A DNA stretch of 64,000 nt from Caldilineaceae bacterium (GTDB lineage: Bacteria; Chloroflexota; Anaerolineae; Caldilineales; Caldilineaceae), in the NCBI GenBank assembly GCA_958295845.1, contig OY282376.1, positions 3,733,022 to 3,797,021 on the forward strand, given 5' to 3'. The position numbers were made by a program, and so were the translations under genes. The notes beneath the pieces are model-generated. The model did not search any database, was not told the origin of the DNA, and saw only the letters and a program-made list of their open reading frames with translations. Positions 26,622-34,433 of the stretch are shown in pieces (the stretch's first letter is position 1; each line of letters opens with the position of its first letter).

Positions 26622-26762
26622 CTAGCGAGGCACGGTGGCGAAGGTACGTACTTTGAAGAAGCCGCTGATGCTGAAGAAGCTGAAGCGGTTGTAGATAGCG
26701 AAGTCAGCGAGTACAGCGAGCAAGTGGAGGTCAGCGATAGTAGTGAACAAGAGGACGCCTAG
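26622..26762 (+). other. In-frame acidic extension after the amt stop codon
   Basis: Directly after the amt TGA the same frame remains open for 46 codons to a TAG at 26760-26762. It encodes an acidic, Ala/Glu/Ser-rich sequence (ARHGGEGTYFEEAADAEEAE, then VSEYSEQVEVSDSSEQEDA). The composition is protein-like, and HGGEGTY partly echoes HGERAYA before the stop, as if the end of the gene had been locally duplicated. Either this is a decayed 3' end of a once longer gene, a sequencing error, or a tail added by stop-codon readthrough; UGA followed by CUA is a leaky context in other systems. Confidence 0.5.
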
Positions 26763-26781
26763 ACCCTTCTTGTCTTGAACG

Positions 26782-26807
26782 GGGTCGTGCGGTTAGCCGC
26801 ACGACCC
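26782..26807 (+). other. Stem-loop between amt and the first PII gene
   Basis: GGGTCGTGCGG and CCGCACGACCC form a perfect 11-bp stem with a TTAG loop. It begins 20 bases after the end of the amt extension and lies 48 bases before the PII start. No T-run follows, so it is likely a processing, attenuating or stabilising element that sets the amt/PII transcript ratio rather than a full terminator. Confidence 0.6.
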
Positions 26808-26854
26808 AACCCGAACTGCGGTAGACTCCTCTTTAAATGTAGAGGAGAGGAGCG

Positions 26855-27298
26855 ATGCTCAAGAAGGTTGAAGCCTACATCCGGCTCGAAAAACTGACCG
26901 ACGTAAGGTCAGGGTTGGTGAAGGTCGGGGTCCCGGCAATCGATACGGTTGAAGTGCAGGGACTTGGAAGGCAGACCGGCATCAGGCTGGCCGGACGGCA
27001 GAGCAGCTACACCGTCGACACATTGCCTCGTCTTCGCTTGACTGTGGTTGTGGACGAGGAGGATGTCGCCCAAATTGTAGAGACGATCAGGGAGGCAGCT
27101 GCTACAGGAACACAGGGCGACGGTGCAATACATATCTGCCCAGTAGAGAATCTGGTCCGAATCAGCACAGGGGAGGAAGGCGAAGACGTGCTGGTCTATG
27201 AAGGAGATATCGACATTCAGGGAATTCTTTCGCCTCCTCCCGATCTCAGCGATCTATTTGCATTCTATCTGGAAAGGAAGTACAGAATAGAGGAATGA
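26855..27298 (+). CDS. PII-type signal protein, long form (first copy)
   Basis: 147-residue GlnB/GlnK homologue. Core alignment by eye: the T-loop GRQTGIRLAGRQSSYTVD keeps the Gln39-equivalent (Gln40), the Ser49-equivalent (Ser50) and the modifiable Tyr51-equivalent (Tyr52). The B-loop ATGTQGDGAI and C-loop RISTGEEGED are present. Compared with the E. coli GlnB sequence, Lys58 is Arg, Lys90 is Ala and Arg103 is Ser; all three are ligand- or ATP-site positions. About 35 residues extend past the normal end (112), including SPPPDLSDLFAFYLERKYRIEE. AGGAGAGGAG precedes the ATG. A role in controlling the upstream Amt is inferred from gene order. Confidence 0.88.
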   Translation: MLKKVEAYIRLEKLTDVRSGLVKVGVPAIDTVEVQGLGRQTGIRLAGRQSSYTVDTLPRLRLTVVVDEEDVAQIVETIREAAATGTQGDGAIHICPVENLVRISTGEEGEDVLVYEGDIDIQGILSPPPDLSDLFAFYLERKYRIEE

Positions 27299-27359
27299 AA
27301 GGTCTCTCGGTTCGCCCTCCGGTCACGAGAGAGTCTTTCGACAATCAGGAGAAATAGCG

Positions 27360-27752
27360 GTGTTCAAAAAGATCGAAGCGTACATCCGACAGGAGAAACT
27401 GGACGGTGTCCGGCTGGCTCTGATTGAAATTGGCGTCCCCGCTGTCGATACTGTCGAAGTGCAGGGTCACGGTCGTCAGAGTGGAATCAAGCTTGCCGGG
27501 CGGCACAGCACCTATGTGGTGGATACGTTGCCCCGAATTCAGCTGAATCTGGTTGTAAGCGAGGATGATGTTGCTCAGGTGGTTGAAACCATCCAGAGGA
27601 CGGCGGCCACCGGCACCCAAGGCGACGGTGCGATCTTCATCTGTCCCGTGGAAAACATCATTCGAATCAGCACGGGGGAGCAAGGAGACGATGCGCTCGT
27701 CTTCGAAGGCGAGATAGATATCTCCGAACACAAAGTCGATGGAGATGACTAG
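27360..27752 (+). CDS. PII-type signal protein (second copy)
   Basis: 130-residue paralogue of the preceding gene, clearly a tandem duplicate by protein similarity. Its T-loop reads GRQSGIKLAGRHSTYVVD, again with the Gln39-, Ser49- and Tyr51-equivalents kept. It shares the same substitutions at the Lys58-, Lys90- and Arg103-equivalents (Arg, Ala, Ser). The C-terminal extension is shorter (about 18 residues, FEGEIDISEHKVDGDD). The start is GTG with AGGAGA about 8 bases upstream. Between the two PII genes lies only a weak 7-bp stem (TCTCTCG/CGAGAGA). The two copies may form homo- or heterotrimers. Confidence 0.88.
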   Translation: MFKKIEAYIRQEKLDGVRLALIEIGVPAVDTVEVQGHGRQSGIKLAGRHSTYVVDTLPRIQLNLVVSEDDVAQVVETIQRTAATGTQGDGAIFICPVENIIRISTGEQGDDALVFEGEIDISEHKVDGDD

Positions 27753-27866
27753 ATTCCGCTCTCGTTAGCGGACCTGCCTGACCCTGTCGACAAGGGACAC
27801 GCCGTCCCGCCCAGTTTAGAGTTCATACTTCCCATAAACGCGTCCAGGGGGGACTTGCGTCTGTCG

Positions 27867-28724
27867 CTAGCCCTCGTTGAGCGCGTTTCGCTTTTCCCAG
27901 TAACGTACAAACAGTGAAAGTCCTATCGTCATTACCAGATAGAGAAAGGCGACGACGTTGTACGTTTCGAAGAAGCGGAACGTGCTGGTTGCATAAAGCC
28001 TGCCCAGTTGGGTAATGTCCTGAACGCCCAGGACTGACACCAGCGCCGAGTCTTTGAGCATAGCGATAAAATCGTTGCCCAGCGGCGGCAGTACGCGCCG
28101 GACCGCCTGTGGCAGGATCACAAAGCGCATGGCCTGGCTCCGGCTCATGCCGAGGCTGAGCGCCGCTTCCAACTGTCCCCTTTCCACACTCTCGATACCC
28201 GCGCGAAAAATTTCAGCGATGAAGGCGCTGTAGCCGATTACAAGCGCCAGGATTGCGCGGCTGGTAAAGGAGAGCTGGCGGATGCTGAACTCGGCCAGGG
28301 GCTTTGCGACCAGGCCAAGTCCCAGCGCCTGGAGGGCGGATCCCGCCCAGTTGAACAGGTCCACAAGCCCTGGGGCGCCCACGAACGCAATGTAGAAGAG
28401 AATCACCAACATCGGCACGCCGCGGATGATCTCCACGTAGAAGGAAGCCACTTCGTAGACCGGTCGAAAGCGGGAGACGCGGGCCAAACCGAGGGCCAGA
28501 CCGACCATGAGAGCCAGACCAAAAGAGATCAGGCAGACGTACAGGGTCAGGCCCACGCCTTTTGATACGGCGTTTAAGATCAGGTTGTAGTCGGCGTCGG
28601 CCAGCAGGCTCCAGAGGAGGAGCACGCCCAGGAGCAGTGCTACCAGGAGCCAGTAGGGAAGGCGCGCGAAATAGTCGGCGGGTGAACGCCCGGGACGGCC
28701 TTGAGGAGAGTCGGCTGCTGCCAC
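27867..28724 (-). CDS. Polar amino-acid-type ABC transporter permease
   Basis: 285-residue inner-membrane protein of the HisM/GlnP class. The ATPase-docking EAA loop is visible as [22 protein letters not shown] (about 190-211). The pattern [20 protein letters not shown] marks the early conserved helices. It has an insertion of roughly 40 residues ([17 protein letters not shown] and on) between conserved helices. It follows the solute-binding-protein gene on the same strand, separated by 78 bases containing a strong hairpin. No ATPase gene is nearby, so the ATPase must be shared or encoded elsewhere. Confidence 0.92.
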   Translation of the reverse strand: MAAADSPQGRPGRSPADYFARLPYWLLVALLLGVLLLWSLLADADYNLILNAVSKGVGLTLYVCLISFGLALMVGLALGLARVSRFRPVYEVASFYVEIIRGVPMLVILFYIAFVGAPGLVDLFNWAGSALQALGLGLVAKPLAEFSIRQLSFTSRAILALVIGYSAFIAEIFRAGIESVERGQLEAALSLGMSRSQAMRFVILPQAVRRVLPPLGNDFIAMLKDSALVSVLGVQDITQLGRLYATSTFRFFETYNVVAFLYLVMTIGLSLFVRYWEKRNALNEG

Positions 28725-28745
28725 TTGTGATGCGAGTTGTAAGAG

Positions 28746-28796
28746 TTCGAGCGCAAAGAGCGGGGGAGATCGCTATAATGTCTCTTTGCGCTCGAA
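28746..28796 (-). other. Long hairpin between the solute-binding protein and permease genes
   Basis: A perfect 15-bp inverted repeat, TTCGAGCGCAAAGAG and CTCTTTGCGCTCGAA, encloses a 21-base loop. It lies 6 bases after the stop of the binding-protein gene and ends 21 bases before the permease start. No T-run follows on the minus strand. Such intercistronic stems are known in binding-protein operons, where they protect the upstream mRNA so that more binding protein than permease is made. TATAAT occurs in the loop on the plus strand, probably by chance. Confidence 0.7.
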
Positions 28797-28802
28797 GTCA
28801 TG

Positions 28803-30437
28803 TCAGTTTGGATCGTACAGGAAGAACCACTTCACATTCAGGTAAGCGTCGTAGCCGTCGGCTTTCATGGTCTGGATGGCAGCGTTGAATGGCGCGGTCC
28901 ATGTGCTGCCGGGTGTGAAGATGAAGCCGAACTCCTCAGTCGCCAAGGCCTCACCCACGATTTTGAGCTTCTCCGGGTTGGCGCCGATGTAGCCGCGGCC
29001 AGAGGCGGCATCGACCAGCACCATGTCTACGTCGCCAGCGATCAGTGCCTGCACCGATGCCCCGAAGTTGTCGAGCAACTGGATGCGCGGGTTGGCCTCG
29101 TCGCCGTCCAGAATGTCGTACACGGCTGTGTAGAAGCCGGTGGTGCCAGCCTGCGCACCGATCAGCAGTGCGGAATCGGCGGCGAAGGCGTCGGCCGTTT
29201 CAAAGCGCTCCTCGTCGGCGCGCACAAGCATGAACTGCTGGCTGGTCATGTAGGCATCAGAGAAATCGACCACTTCGGCACGTTCAGCCGTGATGGTGAT
29301 GCCGTCCATGCCTACGTCGAACTGACCTTCGGCCACGGCCTGGATCATGGCCTCCCACGAGGTAACCTGCCAGTTGACGACACAGTTGAGACGACGGCAG
29401 ATCTCGTTGACGGCGTCATATTCCCAGCCGACAGCCTCGCCGCTGGCCGGGTCGATGAAGTTGAGCGGAATGAAGTCGTTGCCCGTTACGGCAACAACCT
29501 CCGCTCCGTCCATGTCGGGCAGACTGTTATAGATGTCGGCGGCGTTGGGATCTGTGAGGAAGAACCAGCGGGTATTGAGATAGGCCAGGTAGCCGTCCTC
29601 TTTCATCGTCTGGATGGCAGCGTTGAAGGGCGCGGTCCATGTGCTGCCGGGCGTGAATATGAAGCCGAACTCCTCGGTCGCCAAGGCCTCACCCACGATC
29701 TTGAGCTTCTCCGGGTTGGCGCCGATATAGCCGCGACCAGAGGCGGCATCGACCAGCACCATGTCCACGTCGCCGGCGATCAGTGCCTGCACTGATGCTC
29801 CGAAGTTGTCGAGCAGCTGGATGCGCGGGTTGGCCTCGTCGCCATCCAGAATGTCGTACACGGCGGTGTAGAAGCCGGTGGTGCCAGCCTGTGCGCCGAT
29901 CAGCAGTGAGGCATCGGCGGCGAACGCGTCGGCGGTGTCAAAGCGCTCCTCTTCGGCGCGCACAAGCATGAATTGCTGGCTGGTCATGTAGGCGTCGGAG
30001 AAATCGACCACATCGGCGCGTTCAGCGGTGATGGTGATACCGTCCATGCCGACGTCGAACTGACCTTCGGCCACGGCCTGGATCATGGCTTCCCATGAGG
30101 TGACCTGCCAGTTGACGACACAGTTGAGGCGGCGGCAGATCTCGTTGACGGCGTCATATTCCCAGCCGACAGCCTCGCCGCTGGCCGGGTCGATAAAGTT
30201 GAGAGGCGTGTAGTCGTTGCCCGTTACGGCAACGATTTCGGCGCCGCCCATGTCCGGCAGACTGTCATAGACTACGTTTTTCATGCCGGTGGGCATGCGT
30301 GAATCTGAGGCCGGGGACTGCGCACCGGTCTCACCCGATGCCGTGGAGGGCGCGGCAGGTACACAGGCGCTCAGGGCCAGCGCAAGCAGGAGGAGGGTTA
30401 CCACAGGGCGTTGGATCAGTGCTAGATTCTTTGTCAT
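28803..30437 (-). CDS. Solute-binding lipoprotein with two tandem SBP_bac_3 domains
   Basis: 544-residue exported receptor of the polar amino-acid (family 3) type. The N-terminus is a lipoprotein signal peptide ending in the lipobox-like LALSAC (Cys25), then a Ser/Ala linker. Two complete binding domains follow, residues 57-298 and 303-544, joined by only four residues. Each has NFIDPASGEAVGWEYDAVNE, FDVGMDGITITAER and GFIFTPGSTW. By my count about 15 of 242 residues differ between them. The second copy ends exactly where the first does. One permease gene lies downstream. Family 3 proteins bind amino acids or small cations; the ligand here is unknown. Confidence 0.93.
   Translation of the reverse strand: MTKNLALIQRPVVTLLLLALALSACVPAAPSTASGETGAQSPASDSRMPTGMKNVVYDSLPDMGGAEIVAVTGNDYTPLNFIDPASGEAVGWEYDAVNEICRRLNCVVNWQVTSWEAMIQAVAEGQFDVGMDGITITAERADVVDFSDAYMTSQQFMLVRAEEERFDTADAFAADASLLIGAQAGTTGFYTAVYDILDGDEANPRIQLLDNFGASVQALIAGDVDMVLVDAASGRGYIGANPEKLKIVGEALATEEFGFIFTPGSTWTAPFNAAIQTMKEDGYLAYLNTRWFFLTDPNAADIYNSLPDMDGAEVVAVTGNDFIPLNFIDPASGEAVGWEYDAVNEICRRLNCVVNWQVTSWEAMIQAVAEGQFDVGMDGITITAERAEVVDFSDAYMTSQQFMLVRADEERFETADAFAADSALLIGAQAGTTGFYTAVYDILDGDEANPRIQLLDNFGASVQALIAGDVDMVLVDAASGRGYIGANPEKLKIVGEALATEEFGFIFTPGSTWTAPFNAAIQTMKADGYDAYLNVKWFFLYDPN
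28806..30269 (-). repeat. 738-bp intragenic direct repeat
   Basis: The two binding-domain units of the solute-binding-protein gene are near-identical at DNA level: 29544-30269 (first) and 28806-29531 (second), offset 738 bases. Differences are scattered and include many silent changes; the ends of each unit are the most divergent. This is a recent in-frame tandem duplication or one kept similar by gene conversion. Confidence 0.9.
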
Positions 30438-30512
30438 AGTTTCTCCGTTCCGGCTACTTCACCTTTTGGACTGGTATGCGGATCTCGGTCTTCCGATGCT
30501 CAATTAATTGTT

Positions 30513-31394
30513 TCAAACAGGCATCTGTCGTTTGGTGTAGGCGCGGCCGATTTTTGCCGTTTCCGGGATGTGGCCGCCGATAACACGCACGCCGGCATCG
30601 ATTCTTTGTACTATATTATCTGCGCTGGCCGGCTGCAAGAAGGCGACGCCATTTGCCTCGCACGCAGCGTGCACGCGATCGCTTGCTTCCTGCATTTCGG
30701 GCGGAAAGGTCGGTGGGCGTTTGCGATAGCCCAGGGAGATGCTCAGATCGCCAGGCCCCATTTCTGCGAATCCGATTCCGGGGACGGCCAGGATCTCTTC
30801 GATGTGGGGCAGTGCTGCGGCCGACTCGATCTTTAGACCCAGCAGCAGCTCGCCCTCTGGGTTGAGGGGCCAGGGATCGGCCTTGTCGATATAGGCTGCG
30901 TTGTCGATGCCCCAGATCGCGGCGGCAGTCGGCTCGGAGCCGACGCCGCGGCGCCCCTGCTGCAGCCCGTCGCCAACGCCGATACGATTGATAGGGTAGC
31001 GGCAGCCTTCGACGAAAGCGGCGACGGCTTCAGGTGTCTCGGCTTGACAGAGCAGGATACCGTGAACGCCGCGTGCCAGAATCTGGCGGAACTGCCAGGC
31101 ATTGTATCGCACGATGTCGGCCGACGTGCCTTCGACCGGCGCTTCGACGATCACGGTGGGCGTGCGGTGGCCGCTGGGGGCCGGACCACCTTCCACCAGG
31201 CCCTGCATGTAACTCTCCAGACCACTCATGTTGAACGCGCCGTGCTCCATGCCTACGTTTATGTAGTCAGACCAGATGGCGGCATCAGTGAGGCCTTGTT
31301 CGCGGGTGAGCACGTGACCGGTGTGCCCGCCGCTGTAGTAGATGGGCTGACCCTGGTCCAGCAGTTCGATTGCACGGTTAATGCGCTTGGTCAT
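30513..31394 (-). CDS. HpcH/HpaI-family aldolase (class II, metal-dependent)
   Basis: 293-residue TIM-barrel protein. The metal-binding segment LKIESAAALPHIEEIL carries the conserved Glu, and EMGPGDLSISLGY carries the matching GPxDLS Asp. Family members cleave or form 2-keto-3-hydroxy acids (for example 4-hydroxy-2-oxoheptanedioate, 2-keto-3-deoxy sugar acids) with pyruvate as partner. The catalytic His usually found near the N-terminus may correspond to YYSGGHTGH, which is not certain. It sits 75 bases upstream of the solute-binding-protein gene on the same strand, suggesting uptake and breakdown of one substrate; that is inference. Confidence 0.83.
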   Translation of the reverse strand: MTKRINRAIELLDQGQPIYYSGGHTGHVLTREQGLTDAAIWSDYINVGMEHGAFNMSGLESYMQGLVEGGPAPSGHRTPTVIVEAPVEGTSADIVRYNAWQFRQILARGVHGILLCQAETPEAVAAFVEGCRYPINRIGVGDGLQQGRRGVGSEPTAAAIWGIDNAAYIDKADPWPLNPEGELLLGLKIESAAALPHIEEILAVPGIGFAEMGPGDLSISLGYRKRPPTFPPEMQEASDRVHAACEANGVAFLQPASADNIVQRIDAGVRVIGGHIPETAKIGRAYTKRQMPV

Positions 31395-31554
31395 TGGATG
31401 TCTCCTGTGAGGGGTAGAATGTCAAGGTATTCCTGCAGGATGCAATCCGCATCCAATGCCGGCGTTCTGCTCGCGCCAGGTCAGTGCCAAGCACCTCTTG
31501 TGTCTTTTACTCAGAGCAATCCAGCGGAAGCTCGCTTTTTGGTGCGACCGGTGG

Positions 31555-32205
31555 TTAGCCACTCCCGTTTTCCCGGCACTCCACATTGAGCCATCCCGAG
31601 CGGAAGGGTTGCGCGGAGTCGGATTCCGGGTCGAAGCGGTGGCGCCATATGCAGCCGTTGTCGTTGCCCAGAAGGTGGAGCGAGACTGAGGTATCCGGGC
31701 TGGTGGTGCGCACGCGGTGGATGTCATTTTCGGGCAGCAACTCATAGAGGTCGCCGGGCCGCAGCATCTGGCGAACGGAAAGGGCCAGGTCGGCGTAGGA
31801 CTCGTCATGGCCGTCGTCCTGACGTGTATAGACCTCTTCCTCCTGCTCGCCCTTGTACAGGCCGACAAGACCCCACGCCAGATGATCGTGCACGGGGGTC
31901 TGTGCGCCAGGGGGGACGACCAGGGCCGAAAAGGCCAGGCCGCCATCGCCGGCCCGATAGAGCAGCCACATGCCGATACCGCCTCCCATGCCGCTCTCCT
32001 GGGAGGGCTGCTGAAATTTGGGGGGCAGCCAATCCGGGTCGGCCAAGAGATCGACGAAATCCGGGCGGATGGCAGCCACGATTGCGCGTGGATCAGATTC
32101 GTGGGCGCGGGCGGCGTTTACTGCTGCGATGAATTGGCGCATCCGGGGGTTGTCCAGGAGCCATTCGTCGGTGTGGTGGGATGAGGGGGTTTTCATTGCC
32201 GTCAT
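31555..32205 (-). CDS. Cysteine-dioxygenase-like cupin protein
   Basis: 216-residue protein with a double-stranded beta-helix. The first metal motif reads TPVHDHLAWGLVGLYKGEQ (about 100-118), with the HxH pair and downstream Glu. The second is DIHRVRTTSPDTSVSLHLLG (about 161-180), with a third His. This arrangement fits cysteine dioxygenase-type cupins, iron enzymes that oxidise thiols such as cysteine or 3-mercaptopropionate. The substrate cannot be told from sequence. The first ATG overlaps the stop of the upstream methyltransferase gene (ATGA), so the pair is translationally coupled. Between it and the aldolase gene are 160 bases without a gene. Confidence 0.75.
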   Translation of the reverse strand: MTAMKTPSSHHTDEWLLDNPRMRQFIAAVNAARAHESDPRAIVAAIRPDFVDLLADPDWLPPKFQQPSQESGMGGGIGMWLLYRAGDGGLAFSALVVPPGAQTPVHDHLAWGLVGLYKGEQEEEVYTRQDDGHDESYADLALSVRQMLRPGDLYELLPENDIHRVRTTSPDTSVSLHLLGNDNGCIWRHRFDPESDSAQPFRSGWLNVECRENGSG

Positions 32206-33125
32206 GAAGCGTCTTCCTCTTTCGGCGGCTCAAGCGAAAACTGGGCAAAATGGAAAAACTCTGTGGGTTCCAAGTCGGTGCGGTCACCCAGGTAGCGCTT
32301 CCTTTGCTCCTCGGGCGGTATCATCTCCACTTCTGTGTAGCCGTGTCTGGCCATCAAGTCACGCAACGATTGGGGGGTAAAGTCGGTCAGCATTGGTTCT
32401 CCCCGGCGCGCAACAAAACCCTCCATTTTTTCACAGAGCGTTCGCCATTCGTCGGAGATAATATGCTTGGCTACTTTGAAGTCAAAGACGAGCCGGCTTC
32501 CCGGGGCAGATATTTCCGCAACCCGGTCCAGGGTATCGCGAATTGCCTCTGGCGTGAGGTAGTAGGTTACACCGAGCCAGGAGTAGAAGGCCGGTTTTTG
32601 GGAGTCGAAGCCCGCTTTTGCCAGCTCCTCATCCATCTTGTCGATCTCGAAGTTCACGGGTACAAATGTGAGGTTCGGGGGGATGCTCCCTATTGCTTTC
32701 TGAACGCGCTGCCGCTTTACATCCTGTGTAGCCGGGTGATCCACTTCGAAAACGCGAACTTTGTCAGCCAGGTCCTGCCGTCGCAGGGCGAACGTATCAT
32801 GCCCGGCGCCGAGTATCACATACTGGCTGGTGCCTGACTCGACGGCCTGTTCGAGCTGGTCCTCGGTATAGCGGGACCGCAGAACAACTGCCGGGTAAAC
32901 GGGCCGGTAGACGCCAAGAATCACGTCCCCGACGAGCCATTTCATCAGCCTGTACTTTGCGACCGCGTGCCAGAATGGGGTCAGCATTTGCAATGCATAG
33001 GTGTCTTCAAATACATGGGGAGGATTGTGCCAGCGCAAGTGTACGGCGCGGATAGTGGCAACCAAGACTGCAGTCTTGCTTGTGTCTTTTTTCTGTTGGC
33101 GGGGTAAATTCTGAGAGGTTGTCAT
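32202..33125 (-). CDS. SAM-dependent methyltransferase, leucine-carboxyl-methyltransferase-like (TIGR00027 type)
   Basis: 307-residue class I methyltransferase. SAM-binding motif I reads YVILGAGHDTFALR (about 102-115), followed by VFEVDHPATQDVKRQRV, the acidic motif typical of the LCMT/PPM-like family (PF04072). WLGVTYYLTPEAI is the motif IV region. Family members methylate carboxyl or hydroxyl groups of small molecules or proteins; many bacterial ones have no known substrate. Its end overlaps the cupin gene start by 4 bases. Upstream is a 281-base divergent region shared with the aldo/keto reductase gene, where I see no clear promoter. Confidence 0.82.
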   Translation of the reverse strand: MTTSQNLPRQQKKDTSKTAVLVATIRAVHLRWHNPPHVFEDTYALQMLTPFWHAVAKYRLMKWLVGDVILGVYRPVYPAVVLRSRYTEDQLEQAVESGTSQYVILGAGHDTFALRRQDLADKVRVFEVDHPATQDVKRQRVQKAIGSIPPNLTFVPVNFEIDKMDEELAKAGFDSQKPAFYSWLGVTYYLTPEAIRDTLDRVAEISAPGSRLVFDFKVAKHIISDEWRTLCEKMEGFVARRGEPMLTDFTPQSLRDLMARHGYTEVEMIPPEEQRKRYLGDRTDLEPTEFFHFAQFSLEPPKEEDAS

Positions 33126-33406
33126 GTTTCAGTATCTCCGTGGCTGAGCGGACTCCGCGGCGAAGCTATTATTTTTCTGTTGGAGGGGCAGTTCAGTTTT
33201 CCATCCCGTTGCCTGGAATGGTCTCAGGAGATAGTTTCATAGTAACATACAGGCTACTCAGATTTCAAACCATTGCCGGGTTCAATGTGCGGCCTCCTGG
33301 ACGGTCGGGAGGGGTCCACGTGGTGGTGGAAAGGGTCTGGCTGTGTGGGTTTTCTCATGGGAAATGGTGCTTCACAATGAAGGCACTTTCGCCGGGAGAG
33401 CGATCA

Positions 33407-34429
33407 ATGAACAACATACCACAGAGGGAGATTGGCGGCACAGGGACCCATGTTTCCGAGTTCGGTCTGGGAACGGCACCGCTGGGGGACCTGTTCGACG
33501 TGCTCGATGAAGACGCGGCGCAGGGCATTTTGCAGGCGGCTTGGGATGTGGGGGTGCGATACTACGATACGTCTCCATTCTACGGAAATGGCAAGAGCGA
33601 GCACCGCGTAGGCCACTTTCTGCGGCAGAAGCCGCGTGATGAGTTCGCAATCTCTACCAAAGTCGGGCGGGTGTTCCGACCTTCACGGAACCCGGCCACG
33701 TTTGATCCTGGTCCGTTCGTGGGCGCGCTGCCGTTTGAGTTCAGCGTCGATTACAGCTACGACGGTATCATGCGGTCCTACGAGGACAGCCTGCAGCGGC
33801 TCAGCTTACCTTCGGTGGATCTGCTGGTCATTCATGACCTGGACCTCTACTTCTACGAGACGGAGGCTCGCGTAAACGCCTATCTCAATCAACTGTTTAC
33901 GAGCGGTTGGCGCGCTCTTGACGAGTTGCGCAGCCATGGTCTGATAAAAGGGGTAGGCGCGGGCATAAACGAGCTGGGGATGATCCCCCGCTTTCTGGAT
34001 CTTGTCGAGCTTGATTTCTTTCTGGTCGCTTACGGCTATAACTTGCTGACGCAAGAGATGTTGGAGAAGGAGTTTCGCCTATGCGAGCAGCAGGGAATCA
34101 GCATTATAATTGGTGCGGTCTTCGCGTCGGGGATTCTGGCCACCGGCGCGGTGCCCGGGGCACGGTACTTCTATGCACCCGCCTCGGAGGAGATGATGGA
34201 GAGGGCGGACCGGATCGAGAAGATTTGCCAGCGTCACCAGACGCCCTTGCCTTGCGCGGCGCTGCAGTTTTTGCTGGCCAACCCGATCGTATCTGCCATC
34301 ATCCCCGGCGCGATCGAAGCCGCCCATGTAGAGGGCAATTACGGCCTGCTAGAAAGGCCTATCCCGACGGATTTGTGGAATGAGCTCAAGTCTGAGGGGC
34401 TGCTCAGGGAGGATGCGCCTACTCCCTGA
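33407..34429 (+). CDS. Aldo/keto reductase (D-threo-aldose dehydrogenase-like)
   Basis: 340-residue NAD(P)-dependent (beta/alpha)8 oxidoreductase. The catalytic tetrad is visible: Asp and Tyr in RYYDTSPFYG, Lys in ISTKVGRVF, and His in LLVIHDLD. The overall pattern, including FGLGTAPLGDLF at the start and the late SGILATG stretch, resembles the sub-group of D-threo-aldose 1-dehydrogenase, L-fucose dehydrogenase and pyridoxal 4-dehydrogenase. The ATG at 33407 is chosen because GGGAGAG lies 8 bases upstream; the frame is open for another 327 bases but without homology-like sequence. It converges with nuoN of the first cluster with only 4 bases between the stops. Confidence 0.9.
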   Translation: MNNIPQREIGGTGTHVSEFGLGTAPLGDLFDVLDEDAAQGILQAAWDVGVRYYDTSPFYGNGKSEHRVGHFLRQKPRDEFAISTKVGRVFRPSRNPATFDPGPFVGALPFEFSVDYSYDGIMRSYEDSLQRLSLPSVDLLVIHDLDLYFYETEARVNAYLNQLFTSGWRALDELRSHGLIKGVGAGINELGMIPRFLDLVELDFFLVAYGYNLLTQEMLEKEFRLCEQQGISIIIGAVFASGILATGAVPGARYFYAPASEEMMERADRIEKICQRHQTPLPCAALQFLLANPIVSAIIPGAIEAAHVEGNYGLLERPIPTDLWNELKSEGLLREDAPTP

Positions 34430-34433
34430 GCGT

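Noticed and set aside
26855-27752. Loss of the uridylylated T-loop tyrosine in the PII pair
   Set aside because: At first the missing first tyrosine (Tyr46-equivalent, now Gly) looked like loss of the modified residue. Counting from Gln39 shows that the modified Tyr51-equivalent is conserved as Tyr52 in both copies.
28800-29795. 331-codon plus-strand frame opposite the solute-binding-protein gene
   Set aside because: Its internal repeat merely mirrors the 738-bp duplication of the real gene on the other strand.
33080-33406. 109-residue N-terminal extension of the aldo/keto reductase
   Set aside because: The extension is Phe/Val/Gly-rich without homology, and a ribosome site directly precedes the ATG at 33407.
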